A stretch of DNA of 64,000 nucleotides from Pseudonocardia sp. MH-G8 (GCF_002262885.1 NZ_NKYF01000003.1:496534-560533), one strand, 5' to 3'. Positions 54,588-63,803 are shown, counted from the first letter of the stretch. Made by a program: numbers and translations. The notes: a model not told the origin generated them from the letters alone.

Positions 54588-56480
54588 ATGCCTGTCCCCC
54601 GCACCCTGAACGTCGGCATCCTCGCCCACGTCGACGCCGGTAAGACCAGCCTGACCGAGCGCCTGCTCTTCGAGTTCGGCGCCATCTCCCGCCTCGGCAG
54701 CGTCGACGGCGGTGACACGCAGACCGACACCGGCGCCATCGAGCGCGAGCGCGGTATCACCGTGCGCTCCGCCGTGGCGGCCTTCACCGTCGGCTCCACC
54801 CAGGTGAACCTGATCGACACGCCGGGCCACCCGGACTTCATCGCCGAGGTCGAGCGCGCGCTCGGCGTGCTCGACGGCGTCGTCCTGGTGCTGTCGGCGG
54901 TGGAGGGCGTCCAGGCGCAGACCCGCGTGTTGATGCGGACGCTGCGCGCGATGCGGCTGCCGACCCTGCTGTTCGCCAACAAGATCGACCGAGCCGGCGC
55001 GCGGGACGACGAGCTGCTCGCCGAGGTCCGGCGCACCGTCGCGCCGCATGCTATCATGATGACGAGAACCCGCGACCTGGGCACGGCGGCGGCCACGGTC
55101 GTCGCGGAGTCGCTCGACGAGCCGGAGGCACGGGCCCGCATCACCGAGGTGCTCGCCGAGACCGACGATCGCGTCCTCGCCCGGGTCGTCGACGGGCCGC
55201 CGCTCACGGCGCGAGAGGTGACCGCCGCGCTCGTGGCCGGTACCGCGACGGGCCGGGTCCAACCGCTCTATTCGGGGTCGGCGCTGAGCGGGGCGGGCGT
55301 CCGCACGCTCGTCGAGGGCGTGGTGGCGTTGGTCCCGCCCGCGCCGGTCCCGGTGGGCGGTCCGGCCCGCGGCACCGTCTTCGCCGTCGAACGCACGCCG
55401 TCGGGCGAGAAGCTCGTGTACCTGCGGCTCTTCGCCGGCGAGGTCGCGGTCCGGGAGCGGCTGGTGCTGCACGGGCGGCGCGCCGACGGCGCCCGCGAGG
55501 AGTGCTCCGGACGGGTGAGCGCGCTGCAGGTGGTCGGCCGCGGACCCGCCGACCGGCTCCGCGCGGGCGGCATCGGACGGATCCGCGGCCTGCGCGAGGT
55601 CCGGGTCGGGGACCGGCTGGGTGGCCCGGACGGCGGCGCGGACGGCCCACGGTTCGCCCGGCCCGCGCTGCGCACGGTCGTGCGCCCGCAGGACCCCGCC
55701 GACGCCACCCGGCTGCGCGCGGCCCTGCTCCAGCTCGCCGACCAGGACCCCCTGATCTCGGTGCGGCCGGTGCCCGACGGCACCGAGGTGCTGCTCTACG
55801 GCGAGGTCCAGAAGGAGGTCCTCGCGCAGACGCTCGCCGCCGAGCACGGCGTCACCGCCCGGTTCGCGCCCAGCCGGATCGTCCGCGTCGAACGGCCGGC
55901 GGGCGTGGGTGAGGCCGTCGAGGAGTTCGGTCGCCGCGGCCCGGCCCTCGGGCGGTACTGGGCGACCGTCGGGCTGCGCGTGCAGCCGGGGAAACGCGAC
56001 ACCGGCGTGGTGTTCGACTACGAGACCGAGCTGGGCGCACTGCCCCGGGCGTTCCACACCGCGATCGAGGAGACCGTGCACCGCGCGTGCCGGCGCGGGC
56101 CCAGGGGCTGGGCGGTCACCGACTGCGCCGTGACGCTCGTGCGCTCCGGGTTCAACGCACCCGTCAGCGTGGCGGCCGACTTCCGCGAGCTCACATCGAT
56201 CGTGCTGGCCCGCGCCCTGGAGCGGGCCGGCACGCGGGTGTACGAGCCCTGCCACGCCTTCGAGCTGGACATCCCCCGGGCCACGCTCAGCGAGGTCGCG
56301 CAACGGCTCACCGCGCTCGAGGCCCGCATCGAGCAGACGGCCGAGGTGGCCGACGGCTGGCGGCTCGCCGGCACGCTGCCCGTCCGCAGCCTGGACGCGG
56401 TGCAGCGCAGCCTGCCCGGTCTGACGTCGGGCGAAGCGGCGTGGTCGTCCCGGCCGTCGGCGGACCGACCGGCCGGCTGA
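54588..56480 (+). CDS. Tet(M)/OtrA-like ribosomal protection GTPase
   Basis: A 630-residue EF-G-like translational GTPase of the tetracycline-resistance ribosomal-protection type. The G1 motif is AHVDAGKTS, G2 lies in ERERGITVRSA, G3 is DTPGH and G4 NKID. EF-G domains II, III and the IV loop region (LRVQPGKRDTGVVFDYETEL) follow. It may dislodge tetracyclines from the ribosome; chromosomal actinobacterial copies are also seen without proven resistance. ATG 54588 has a weak site (GAGG). A short overlapping open frame begins at 54524. Confidence 0.88.
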   Translation: MPVPRTLNVGILAHVDAGKTSLTERLLFEFGAISRLGSVDGGDTQTDTGAIERERGITVRSAVAAFTVGSTQVNLIDTPGHPDFIAEVERALGVLDGVVLVLSAVEGVQAQTRVLMRTLRAMRLPTLLFANKIDRAGARDDELLAEVRRTVAPHAIMMTRTRDLGTAAATVVAESLDEPEARARITEVLAETDDRVLARVVDGPPLTAREVTAALVAGTATGRVQPLYSGSALSGAGVRTLVEGVVALVPPAPVPVGGPARGTVFAVERTPSGEKLVYLRLFAGEVAVRERLVLHGRRADGAREECSGRVSALQVVGRGPADRLRAGGIGRIRGLREVRVGDRLGGPDGGADGPRFARPALRTVVRPQDPADATRLRAALLQLADQDPLISVRPVPDGTEVLLYGEVQKEVLAQTLAAEHGVTARFAPSRIVRVERPAGVGEAVEEFGRRGPALGRYWATVGLRVQPGKRDTGVVFDYETELGALPRAFHTAIEETVHRACRRGPRGWAVTDCAVTLVRSGFNAPVSVAADFRELTSIVLARALERAGTRVYEPCHAFELDIPRATLSEVAQRLTALEARIEQTAEVADGWRLAGTLPVRSLDAVQRSLPGLTSGEAAWSSRPSADRPAG

Positions 56481-56533
56481 TCCTCGTCGCCTCGACGAGA
56501 ACGCGGGTCGGCGGGCGGCGCTGTGCTCCGCGA

Positions 56534-57298
56534 TCAGGGCGTCGTGATCTCCGCGACCAGTGCGGTGACCTCGGCGGCCGCCTCGACCGAGGCGAGGTGC
56601 GCGGCGTCGAGCACCTCCAGGCGGGCGCCGGGGATGCCCTCGGCCAGCGTCCGCGCGTGCGGTTCCACGGGCGTGGCCAGGTCGGCCGAACCGGCGATCA
56701 CGAGCGTCGGCGCGGTGATCGCTCCGAGCCGGTCGCGGTGGTCCCACGCCTCGATCGCCTGGCAGCAGGCGAGGTAGCCGTCGTCGGGGGTGCCGGCCAC
56801 CATCGCCTCGGCCTCGGCGACGACGTCCGCGTGCGCCGCGGCCCAGCCGGGGGTGAACCAGCGCGACACGACCCCCTGCGCGAGCGGCCCGGTGCCACCC
56901 GAGGAGACGGCCGCGATGCGCTCCTCCCAGGGTGCCGGGTCCGGGAAGTGCGCGGTGGTGCAGCACAGGGTGAGCCGGGAGATGCGCTCGGGCGACTCGG
57001 AGGCCAGGCGCATGCCGACCATGCCGCCCAACGAGAGCCCGCACCACGCGACCCGGTCCAGGCCGAGCCCGTCGAGCAGGGCGAGCACGTCATCGGCCAG
57101 GTCGGCGATGCGGTAGGGCCCCGGTGGCACCGGTGAGCCGCCGTGTCCGCGGTGGTCCACCCGGATCACCCGGAACCGCTCGGTCAGCGCCGCCACCTGC
57201 GGGCGCCACATCTGAAGGGTCGACCCGAGCGAGCCGGACAGCACGAGCACCGGGGCGTCGCGCGGCCCCTCGTCGAGGTGGTGCAGGTCGACGGTCAT
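56534..57298 (-). CDS. pcaD: 3-oxoadipate enol-lactonase (alpha/beta hydrolase)
   Basis: A 254-residue alpha/beta hydrolase. The nucleophile elbow is GLSLGGM (Ser ~93), with a late acid in AGSADLATPVEPH and a His in LDAAHLASVE. HRGHGGSPVPPGPY matches PcaD enzymes of the beta-ketoadipate pathway, which open the enol-lactone to 3-oxoadipate. Its start overlaps the CoA-transferase beta stop (ATGA), and the three genes form pcaI-pcaJ-pcaD. The specificity assignment depends on this context. Confidence 0.85.
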   Translation of the reverse strand: MTVDLHHLDEGPRDAPVLVLSGSLGSTLQMWRPQVAALTERFRVIRVDHRGHGGSPVPPGPYRIADLADDVLALLDGLGLDRVAWCGLSLGGMVGMRLASESPERISRLTLCCTTAHFPDPAPWEERIAAVSSGGTGPLAQGVVSRWFTPGWAAAHADVVAEAEAMVAGTPDDGYLACCQAIEAWDHRDRLGAITAPTLVIAGSADLATPVEPHARTLAEGIPGARLEVLDAAHLASVEAAAEVTALVAEITTP

Positions 57299-58098
57299 GC
57301 CGCACCGCCCGAGCCGACCGTCCGCATCGCGCGCAGTGTCCCCAACTCCTCGGCGGTCGGTGGAGCGGTGAACATCAGGTCCGGCGCGACCTGCACCGGC
57401 CAGCCGGTCTCGGCGCGCACCTGCTCGGCCGTGATCCCCTGGTGCAGCGCGGTGAGCACGAGCTCGCCCGTTTCGGGGTCCGGCTCCAGCACGCCGAGGT
57501 CGGTGATCACCCGCACCGGGCCCGCACCGCGCAGCCCGAGCCGCTCGCGGTCCCCGCTGCCGGTGCCGTGACCGACGGACGTGACGAAGTCGACCTGCTC
57601 CACGAATGCCCGCAGGCGGTGGCGCATCACCACGATCACCTCGCGGCAGGACGCGGCGATCTCCGGGGCGCCGCCGGATCCGGGCAGCCGGACGTCGGGC
57701 TCGTCGTACTCGCCGATGACGGTGGTGTTGATGTTGCCGAGGCGGTCGATCTGCGCGCCGGAGAGGAACCCGACGTCGATCCGGCCCGGCTGCAGCCAGT
57801 AGTTGAACACCTCGGGCACCCCGACGACGCTGAGCGCCGCGTCGGCCAGGATCCCGTCGCCGATCGACAGCGGGAGCTCGTCGGGACGCGTGTCGAGGGT
57901 GCCGGACTCATAGATCAGCACCAGCCGCGGGGCGTGCAGCCTGCGCGCGAGGTTGGCCGCCGTGGACGGCAGCCCGATCCCCACGAAGCAGGCCTGGCCG
58001 TCGCGCAGCGCGCGGGCGGCCGCGATGCTCATCATCTCGTCGGCGGTCCAGGTCGCCGCCTCATCGGTGCCGGCCACGGGCTCCGCGGTACCGGTCAT
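57295..58098 (-). CDS. pcaJ: 3-oxoadipate CoA-transferase beta subunit (PcaJ-like)
   Basis: A 267-residue CoA-transferase family I beta subunit. Motifs include CFVGIGLPSTAANLARR, then LIYESGTLDTRPDELPLSIG, and the SGAQIDRLGNINTTVIGEYD region. Family I enzymes use a beta-subunit Glu as nucleophile; the YESG glutamate fits that role. With the alpha subunit it would activate 3-oxoadipate with succinyl-CoA. The alternative is the IpdAB group of steroid-ring hydrolases, which look similar. Overlaps both neighbours by 4 bp. Confidence 0.78.
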   Translation of the reverse strand: MTGTAEPVAGTDEAATWTADEMMSIAAARALRDGQACFVGIGLPSTAANLARRLHAPRLVLIYESGTLDTRPDELPLSIGDGILADAALSVVGVPEVFNYWLQPGRIDVGFLSGAQIDRLGNINTTVIGEYDEPDVRLPGSGGAPEIAASCREVIVVMRHRLRAFVEQVDFVTSVGHGTGSGDRERLGLRGAGPVRVITDLGVLEPDPETGELVLTALHQGITAEQVRAETGWPVQVAPDLMFTAPPTAEELGTLRAMRTVGSGGAA

Positions 58099-58904
58099 GC
58101 CGCCGCCTCCTCGATCGTGCGCAGCCAGCGTGTGAACGCCTCCCGGTCCCGGCTCACGGCGTCCCAGTCGCGGTAGGCGGCGTTGTCCCGGTCGTAGTAG
58201 CCGTGGGCGTAGGACGGGGCGGCTCCGCGCGGGGCGACCGCCACGGCGTCGAGCACCCAGCGGGGCAGCACCACCGCGCCGGGCACCGGTGTGAGCTCGT
58301 CGACCACCTCCTCGACGGTGACGAGCGCGCGGCGCGCGGCCAGCACGGCCTCCTTCTGCACCCCGGTGATGCCCCACAGCTGGACGTTGCCCTCACGGTC
58401 GGCCCGCTGGGCGTGCACGATCGTGACGTCCGGGTTGAGCGCCGCGACGGCGGCCAGCCGCTCCCCGGTGAACGGGCACTGCACCGTGGAGATCGTGTCG
58501 GTGTGGGTGGGCAGGTCGGTGCCGCTGTAGCCGCGCAGCACGGCGAACGGCAGCCCGGAGGCGCCCGCCACGTAGCGGTTGGCCATCCCGGCGTGGCTGT
58601 GCTCCTCGATCTCGAGGGGGACCGGCCAACCGGTGGCCAGCGCGTCGCGCATCCGGTGCAGCGATCCGACGCCGGGGTTGCCGCCCCAGGAGAACACCAG
58701 CCGGGACGCGCAACCGGCGCCGATCAGCTGGTCGTAGACCAGGTCCGGGGTCATGCGCACGAGCGTCAGGTCCCGCCGTCGCTGCCGGATGATCTCGTGT
58801 CCGGCCGCGAACGGGATGAGGTGGGTGAACCCCTCCAGCGCGACGGTGTCCCCGTCGTGGACGAGCTCCGACACCGCCTGCGGCAACGGCACGATCTTGG
58901 CCAC
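58095..58904 (-). CDS. pcaI: 3-oxoadipate CoA-transferase alpha subunit (PcaI-like)
   Basis: A 269-residue family I CoA-transferase alpha subunit: VHDGDTVALEGFTHLIPFAA, then FSWGGNPGVGSLHRMRDALA and HAQRADREGNVQLWGITGVQ. It forms a heterodimer with the next gene product. The pcaD neighbour favours the 3-oxoadipate pathway over IpdA. Start GTG 58904 has TACCGT 6 nt upstream on the minus strand, so the operon mRNA is probably leaderless. Confidence 0.78.
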   Translation of the reverse strand: MAKIVPLPQAVSELVHDGDTVALEGFTHLIPFAAGHEIIRQRRRDLTLVRMTPDLVYDQLIGAGCASRLVFSWGGNPGVGSLHRMRDALATGWPVPLEIEEHSHAGMANRYVAGASGLPFAVLRGYSGTDLPTHTDTISTVQCPFTGERLAAVAALNPDVTIVHAQRADREGNVQLWGITGVQKEAVLAARRALVTVEEVVDELTPVPGAVVLPRWVLDAVAVAPRGAAPSYAHGYYDRDNAAYRDWDAVSRDREAFTRWLRTIEEAAA

Positions 58905-59051
58905 GGCCGAACGGTAGTGCGCGGTTCCCGGCCCGGCAATCGATGGCGCCGATCCGCGTCGACCACGGGGGTGTGACGTGGCATGACGCAGGGCGAGGCG
59001 CCCGTCACGTTCTGCGGCGACGTGCTCGGACCCGGTGCGATCGTGGGCGAG

Positions 59052-59924
59052 GTGAGCACACTTCCTGACACGCGCCCCGCCGCCGCGTCCGGACGCTTTC
59101 CGCTCGGTGCTGCCGATGGCGGCGTGCACCGGCTCGGCTTCGGCACGATGCAGCTCACCGGCCCGGGGGTGTGGGGCCCGCCCGCCGACCCCGCTGCCGC
59201 GGTCGCCCTGCTGCGCCGTGCCGCCGACCTGGGCGTCGAGCTGTTCGACACCGCCGACTCCTACGGCCCCGAGGTGGCCGAGGATCTCGTGCGTGAGGCG
59301 CTGCACCCCTACCACGGTCTGACGATCGCGACGAAGGCCGGCCTGCTGCGCACCGGCCCCGACGAGTGGCACGCCTACGGCAGACCGGAGTACCTGCGCC
59401 AGCAGTGCGAGCAGAGCCTGCGCCGGCTGGGTGTCGAGCGCATCGACCTGTTCCAGCTGCACCGCGTCGACCCGCAGGTGCCCGCCGACGAGCAGTTCGG
59501 CGTGCTCGCCGAGCTGCAGGCGGCCGGCAAGGTGGCGGCGGTGGGCCTGTCGGAGGTCGGTGTCGACCAGATCGAGCAGGCGCGCACGGTCCTCGACGTC
59601 GCCTCGGTACAGAACCACTACAACCTCGCCGACCGCGGCAGCGACGACGTCCTGCGCTACTGCACGGAGCAGGGGATCGGCTTCATCCCGTGGGCGCCGA
59701 TCGCGTCCGGCCGGCTCGCGCAGCCGGGTGGGGTCCTCGCGGCGGCCGGTGAACGGCTCGGGGCCACCCCCTCGCAGGTCGCGCTGGCGTGGCTCCTGCA
59801 GCGGTCCTCGGTGATGCTCCCGATCCCGGGCACCTCGAGCGCCGCGCACCTCGAGGAGAACGTGCGCGCGGCCGAGCTCGCGCTGGACCTGGCGACCGTC
59901 GACGAGCTCGATTCCGCGGTCTGA
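59052..59924 (+). CDS. Aldo/keto reductase
   Basis: A 290-residue TIM-barrel oxidoreductase, NADPH-dependent by family. The catalytic Asp and Tyr lie in FDTADSYG, the Lys in IATKAGLL and the His in FQLHRVDPQ. The cofactor-binding end has [20 protein letters not shown]. The substrate is unknown. The start is uncertain: GTG 59052, 59043 and ATG 58983 are in frame; 59052 gives the usual family length. Divergent from pcaI. Confidence 0.87.
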   Translation: MSTLPDTRPAAASGRFPLGAADGGVHRLGFGTMQLTGPGVWGPPADPAAAVALLRRAADLGVELFDTADSYGPEVAEDLVREALHPYHGLTIATKAGLLRTGPDEWHAYGRPEYLRQQCEQSLRRLGVERIDLFQLHRVDPQVPADEQFGVLAELQAAGKVAAVGLSEVGVDQIEQARTVLDVASVQNHYNLADRGSDDVLRYCTEQGIGFIPWAPIASGRLAQPGGVLAAAGERLGATPSQVALAWLLQRSSVMLPIPGTSSAAHLEENVRAAELALDLATVDELDSAV

Positions 59925-60389
59925 ACGCACGACTCCGTTCCGTCGCGGGCGGCGCGCACGCCTGCGGCGCGTGGAACGGTCCGTGGAACGACACCCGTGT
60001 GATTGACATCTGACCGTGATCCCGCTGGCCTGTCCGGGTGAGAATCGGTCACTCTCTGATTCCGGATGCGGCTCTCCTGCCACCTGCACGGCCCAAACCG
60101 CCGCATTTCGCGGGCGGAGGAGCCGGTGGACGATCACGACCGTGGGCCGATCCGTGCTCCGGGACCTGCCGGACGGGTTGCGGACCGCCTTGTACGAATA
60201 CGCAGGAGAGTGGCGCGACACGCCGGATCCACCCGAACGAGGGGAATCGGCTCCCACGCCTGTAACGGTCCCGCCTTGGCCGTTTCCACGCCCGTGTGTC
60301 CCCGTTGTGGGTGTCAGAGTGCGCTGAACGGCTCAGCAGAATGAGGGCCGGACGCAGCAGCGGCGCACGTTTGATCATGGAGGTGACGC
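59925..60389. other. Intergenic region before the 60390 gene
   Basis: A 465-bp gap. A plus-strand frame ending at 60327 (GRSVLRDLPDGLRTALYEYA inside it) has some protein character but no start signal, so I do not call a gene. No clear promoter or known RNA element was recognised. Confidence 0.5.
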
Positions 60390-60803
60390 GTGTCCGAGCT
60401 TGTGACGGACCTGGACTGGTTGGCAGCCGCTCGCTACCCGAACGCCGACGACGACTGGGGGCCGGCGCCGGGCCGGCACTCCTACAGCGAGGACGCCGCG
60501 CTGACCCCGATCTTCCACGCGCTCAGCCGCAGCGGCCGGCGCAGCCGCCAGAACGACCCGGCCGGCATGCAGAACGGCGCGGCGCAGAACGTCGGGGCAC
60601 AGGGTTTCGTGACGCAGAACTACCCGACGCAGCGCACCAGCGCCGATCCCGTCGACGCCTTCCGCCGCGACCCGCTGACGGCGCCGATCCCGGTGCAGGC
60701 ACTCGCCACCACCACCACCACCACGACCCCGCGGCGCCGTCGCGATCGGCCTGAAGGCGGCCGCCACCACCGTTCCCGTGAGGGCACCCACGGCCGCTGG
60801 TGA
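60390..60803 (+). CDS. Hypothetical protein, actinobacterial type
   Basis: A 137-residue protein of unknown function. The N-terminus (LVTDLDWLAAARYPNADDDW) is compact and protein-like; the rest is Gln/Asn- then Thr/Arg-rich and probably disordered. GTG 60390 follows a good GGAGGTGA site. No domain is recognised. An ACC-codon run gives seven Thr in a row near the C-terminus. Confidence 0.6.
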   Translation: MSELVTDLDWLAAARYPNADDDWGPAPGRHSYSEDAALTPIFHALSRSGRRSRQNDPAGMQNGAAQNVGAQGFVTQNYPTQRTSADPVDAFRRDPLTAPIPVQALATTTTTTTPRRRRDRPEGGRHHRSREGTHGRW

Positions 60804-60818
60804 CCGTGACCGGTGAGT

Positions 60819-60902
60819 CCCGCGAGTCGGGCGCCAGATCCCGCGAGTCGGGCGCCAGATCCCGCGAGTCGGGCGCCAGATCCCGCGAGTCGGGCTCTGG
60901 CC
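60819..60902. repeat. 21-bp tandem array A (4 copies)
   Basis: CCCGCGAGTCGGGCGCCAGA units begin at 60819, 60840, 60861 and 60882; a degenerate fifth follows. The core CCCGCGAGTCGGG is an interrupted palindrome. Lies between convergent genes. Confidence 0.9.
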
Positions 60903-60960
60903 CCGGCGAGTCGGGGTGTGGGTGCGAGGCAGGCGCGGTCCGGATGCCGGTCGGTGCTGC

Positions 60961-62277
60961 TCAGCCCCGCAGCCGGGCAGCGGACGCGCGGAGGGCGGCG
61001 GTGGCGGCTCGGCGGTCCACCCGGGTGGGCTCGCGGCCGGCGAGCACCTGCTCGCCGGCCACCCACACGTCGCGCACGAGGCGTGAGCCGCCCGCCCACA
61101 CCAGGTTGGACAGGAGTTGCGCGTCGTCCTCGGGGGCCACGAACGTCGGGTCGTCGAGGTCGACGTGCACCAGGTCGGCCCAGCGGCCCGGCTCGATCGC
61201 GCCGAGGTCATCGCGCCCGATCACGGCCGCGCCGTCGCGGGTGGCCATCAGCAGCAGCTCGGCCGCCGTCAGCGCGGCGGCGTCCCCGCTGCCCACACGC
61301 GCGAGCAGCCCGGCGAGTCGGGCCTCGGCCCACATGTCCAGGTCGTCGCCGGACGCGGGCCCGTCGGTGCCGAGACCCACGCGTACGCCGGCCCGGCGCA
61401 GGGCGGTGAGCCGGGCGACACCCGCGGCGAGCTTGGCGTTGGAGCCCGGGCAGTGGGCGACGCCCGCGCCCCGGTCGGCGAGGAGCGCGATGTCGGTGTC
61501 GGAGAGGTGCACGCCGTGCGCGGCGAGGACGCGCCCGCCGAGTGCGCCGACGTCCTCGAGCAGCGCGGGGACCGAACCGTGCGTCGCGCGCTGTGCGCGG
61601 TCCTCGTCGAGCGTCTCGGCGACGTGGATGTGCAGCAGGGCGTTCCGGGCGCGGGCGTGCTCGGCCACCGAGGCGAGTGCCTCGGGCGGGAGCGTGTACG
61701 CCGCGTGCGGGCCGTAGCCGAGCTCGATGCGCTCGCCCGGCCCGGAACGCAGGCCGACGGCGTCGATCCGCGCCGACACGTCGTCCCGCATCTGCTCCCA
61801 GCTACCGAGCCGGTCCCAGCCAGGGGCGGCGATCACACCGGCGGTGAGCACGACGCGGGAGCCGACGGTCGTCACGGCGTCGATCACGGCGTCGGTGAAG
61901 AAGTACATCTCCACGCTGGTGGTGCAGCCGGTGCGCAGCAGCTCGACACCGCCGGACGTCATGGCCGCGCGGACGTCGTCGGCCTCGAGCCGGCCTTCCG
62001 CGGGCCACATGACCTCCTGCAGCCACGGCAGCAGCGGCAGGTCGCCGCCCATGCCGCGCAGCGCGATCATCGGCGTGTGCGCGTGGGTGTTGACGAGCCC
62101 GGGCAGGAGCGCGCCCGGCAGCTCGGTGACGGGCGCGGCGCTCGGCGGCGCGGTCGCGCGCGGGCCGACGTACGCGATCCGACCGTCCTCGCCGACGTCC
62201 ACCACCGCGTCCCGCAGCACGGAGCACCGCGGATCGCAGGGCAGGACGACCGGCGCCACGAGGCGCAGCGGTGTCAC
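60961..62277 (-). CDS. Amidohydrolase, S-adenosylhomocysteine/methylthioadenosine deaminase-like
   Basis: A 438-residue metal-dependent deaminase of the ATZ/TRZ (SsnA/MtaD) group. Metal ligands appear in NTHAHTPM, HIHVAETLDE and HGVHLSD, and the catalytic Asp in GTDGPASGDDLDMW. It likely deaminates a purine nucleoside such as SAH or 5-methylthioadenosine, though guanine- or triazine-type substrates cannot be excluded. The GTG start overlaps the NYN gene stop by 4 bp. Confidence 0.85.
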   Translation of the reverse strand: MTPLRLVAPVVLPCDPRCSVLRDAVVDVGEDGRIAYVGPRATAPPSAAPVTELPGALLPGLVNTHAHTPMIALRGMGGDLPLLPWLQEVMWPAEGRLEADDVRAAMTSGGVELLRTGCTTSVEMYFFTDAVIDAVTTVGSRVVLTAGVIAAPGWDRLGSWEQMRDDVSARIDAVGLRSGPGERIELGYGPHAAYTLPPEALASVAEHARARNALLHIHVAETLDEDRAQRATHGSVPALLEDVGALGGRVLAAHGVHLSDTDIALLADRGAGVAHCPGSNAKLAAGVARLTALRRAGVRVGLGTDGPASGDDLDMWAEARLAGLLARVGSGDAAALTAAELLLMATRDGAAVIGRDDLGAIEPGRWADLVHVDLDDPTFVAPEDDAQLLSNLVWAGGSRLVRDVWVAGEQVLAGREPTRVDRRAATAALRASAARLRG

Positions 62278-62912
62278 CGTCGCGGCTCCAGCAACGAGCG
62301 GAGCGAGCGGAACGGCGGGAGCCACGCACCGGTGTCGGGCAGCGAGTCGAGGGTGATGCGCGGCAGCGGCTCGCGGAACACGCCGTCGATGTCCTCGAGG
62401 TCGACGAACTCGATCACCTCGGAGTTGAGCGCGAAGGTCGCGTGCTCGCGGAACCCGATGACGGTGACACCGGTGCCGGCGGCCTCGAGGTCCTCGAGCG
62501 GCTCGCGGAAGGCGCGGCCGTCCCCGGACGCCACCACGACGTGCTGCAGGCCCCCCTCCGCGGCGCGCAGCCCGATGTGGGCGAGCATGTCGTCGTCGAC
62601 ATCGGAGTCCTCGCTGAGCTTCGGTTTCGCGAACACCGCGAAGCCGACGTTGCGCAGCGCCTCGACCCAGGGACGGACGACCTCGGTGTTCCCGGGGGCG
62701 ACGTTGGTGAAGACCGTGGCCTCCGCGACGGCCTCCGGGCCGGCGAGCTCGAGCAGCCACCGGCCCACGGCGTCGAACCGCGGACGGAACGCCGCTGTCG
62801 GCCGCGCCCCGAGCAGCGAGCCGAGGCTCATGTCCATGTTGGGCGCGTCCCACACGAGGAGCACGCGCGGCGCCGGGGGCACCGTCGCGGTAGGGGTCGC
62901 GGTCGGGATCAT
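62274..62912 (-). CDS. NYN-domain (PIN-like) protein, putative nuclease
   Basis: A 212-residue protein with an NYN/PIN-like domain: LVWDAPNMDMSLGSLLG holds the first acidic residue, DVDDDMLAHI the second, and VVASGDGRAFREPL the third. These aspartates chelate a metal in family RNases. The biological target is unknown. Start ATG 62912 has TAGGGT 6 nt upstream on the minus strand (leaderless). Operon with the amidohydrolase. Confidence 0.83.
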   Translation of the reverse strand: MIPTATPTATVPPAPRVLLVWDAPNMDMSLGSLLGARPTAAFRPRFDAVGRWLLELAGPEAVAEATVFTNVAPGNTEVVRPWVEALRNVGFAVFAKPKLSEDSDVDDDMLAHIGLRAAEGGLQHVVVASGDGRAFREPLEDLEAAGTGVTVIGFREHATFALNSEVIEFVDLEDIDGVFREPLPRITLDSLPDTGAWLPPFRSLRSLLEPRR

Positions 62913-62918
62913 CGTGCG

Positions 62919-62936
62919 ACCCTATCCGGCTAGCAT
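62919..62936. promoter_or_regulatory. Back-to-back -10 boxes of a divergent leaderless pair
   Basis: TAGGGT on the minus strand (62924-62919) and TAGCAT on the plus strand (62931-62936) serve the NYN and SnoaL-like genes. Only 6 bp separate them, so each promoter's -35 region would overlap the other. Confidence 0.55.
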
Positions 62937-62944
62937 CGGGAGCG

Positions 62945-63385
62945 ATGGACGAGAGCGTCGATACCCTGCGGGACCGCTGCGCAGCCCAGGTCGGGGACCT
63001 GCACCGGACGATCGAGGACTGGCTGACGGGGCGGGTTCAGCGCACACCGGCGTCGTTCGCGGTGTTCGCCGACGCGCACGCGCCGGACTTCACGATGGTC
63101 ACGCCCGACGGTGTGCTGATGCACCGGGACGAGCTGCTCGCCGGGTTCGAGGGCGCGCACGGCGGGGCGCCAGGACTGTCCATCCGCATCGCGGACGTCA
63201 CCGTCGTGCACGCCACCGCCGACATCGACACCGGCGGCGTCCTCGTCACCTACGAGGAGCACCAGGACGGTCCCGCCGGCCGTTCCGTCCGCCGCAGCAC
63301 GGTGCTGCTCGTCCGCGACGCCGCCGCTCCGCACGGGTTGCGCTCCCGGCACCTGCACGAGACGTGGGTCTCCCGTGAACGGTGA
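62945..63385 (+). CDS. SnoaL/DUF4440-like NTF2-fold protein
   Basis: A 146-residue protein with an NTF2-like fold: FADAHAPDFTMVTPDGVLMH then RDELLAGFEGAHG, and a C-terminal strand pair HGLRSRHLHETWV. Function unknown. ATG 62945 lies 8 nt after TAGCAT. It overlaps the thioesterase gene by 11 bp. Confidence 0.78.
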   Translation: MDESVDTLRDRCAAQVGDLHRTIEDWLTGRVQRTPASFAVFADAHAPDFTMVTPDGVLMHRDELLAGFEGAHGGAPGLSIRIADVTVVHATADIDTGGVLVTYEEHQDGPAGRSVRRSTVLLVRDAAAPHGLRSRHLHETWVSRER

Positions 63386-63803
63386 CGCGCTCGAGGTCGC
63401 CCGGCGCACCGCAACCGCGATGGAGCGCGCCGACGCCGCGGGGCAGGGCGCCGGTGTGCGCCTGCTCGACGTCGGGCCCGGGCGGGCGCGCGTCGCGATG
63501 GCGGTGGAGGCGCGCCACGTCAACGGGCACGGAATCTGCCACGGCGGCTACCTGTTCCTGCTCGCCGACGCCGCGCTGGCCTACGCGTCGAACAGCCACG
63601 GGACCTCGGCCGTCGCCTCCGGTGCCGACATCGCGTTCCTGCGCCCGGTCGCGCTCGGAGCCGAGCTGGTGGGCGAGGCGGTGGAGCGGGCGCGAGCCGG
63701 GCGGTCGGGGCTCTACGACGTCACGATCCGGGACGGTGACGAGGTGGTGGTCGAGTTCCGCGGCCGGACCCGTCAGGTGCCGGGCCTCGCGCCGCCGAGC
63801 TGA
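63375..63803 (+). CDS. paaI: PaaI-type hydroxyphenylacetyl-CoA thioesterase
   Basis: A 142-residue hotdog thioesterase. HVNGHGICHGGYLFLLADAA contains the conserved N-x-H-G-x-x-H-G-G active-site stretch of PaaI (hydroxyphenylacetyl-CoA thioesterase), with the catalytic Asp in LLADAA and SGADIAFLRPV following. In phenylacetate degradation PaaI rescues dead-end CoA esters; other paa genes are not in this window. GTG 63375 overlaps the previous gene. Confidence 0.85.
   Translation: MNGDALEVARRTATAMERADAAGQGAGVRLLDVGPGRARVAMAVEARHVNGHGICHGGYLFLLADAALAYASNSHGTSAVASGADIAFLRPVALGAELVGEAVERARAGRSGLYDVTIRDGDEVVVEFRGRTRQVPGLAPPS

Noticed and set aside
60016..60327. Small plus-strand gene ending ...VPVVGVRVR
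   Set aside because: Part of the frame looks protein-like but there is no start signal or recognised motif, and the N-terminal half is low-complexity.
60819..60902. CRISPR array
   Set aside because: The 21-bp repeats are contiguous with no spacers, and no cas genes are nearby; the same holds for 63832-63903.
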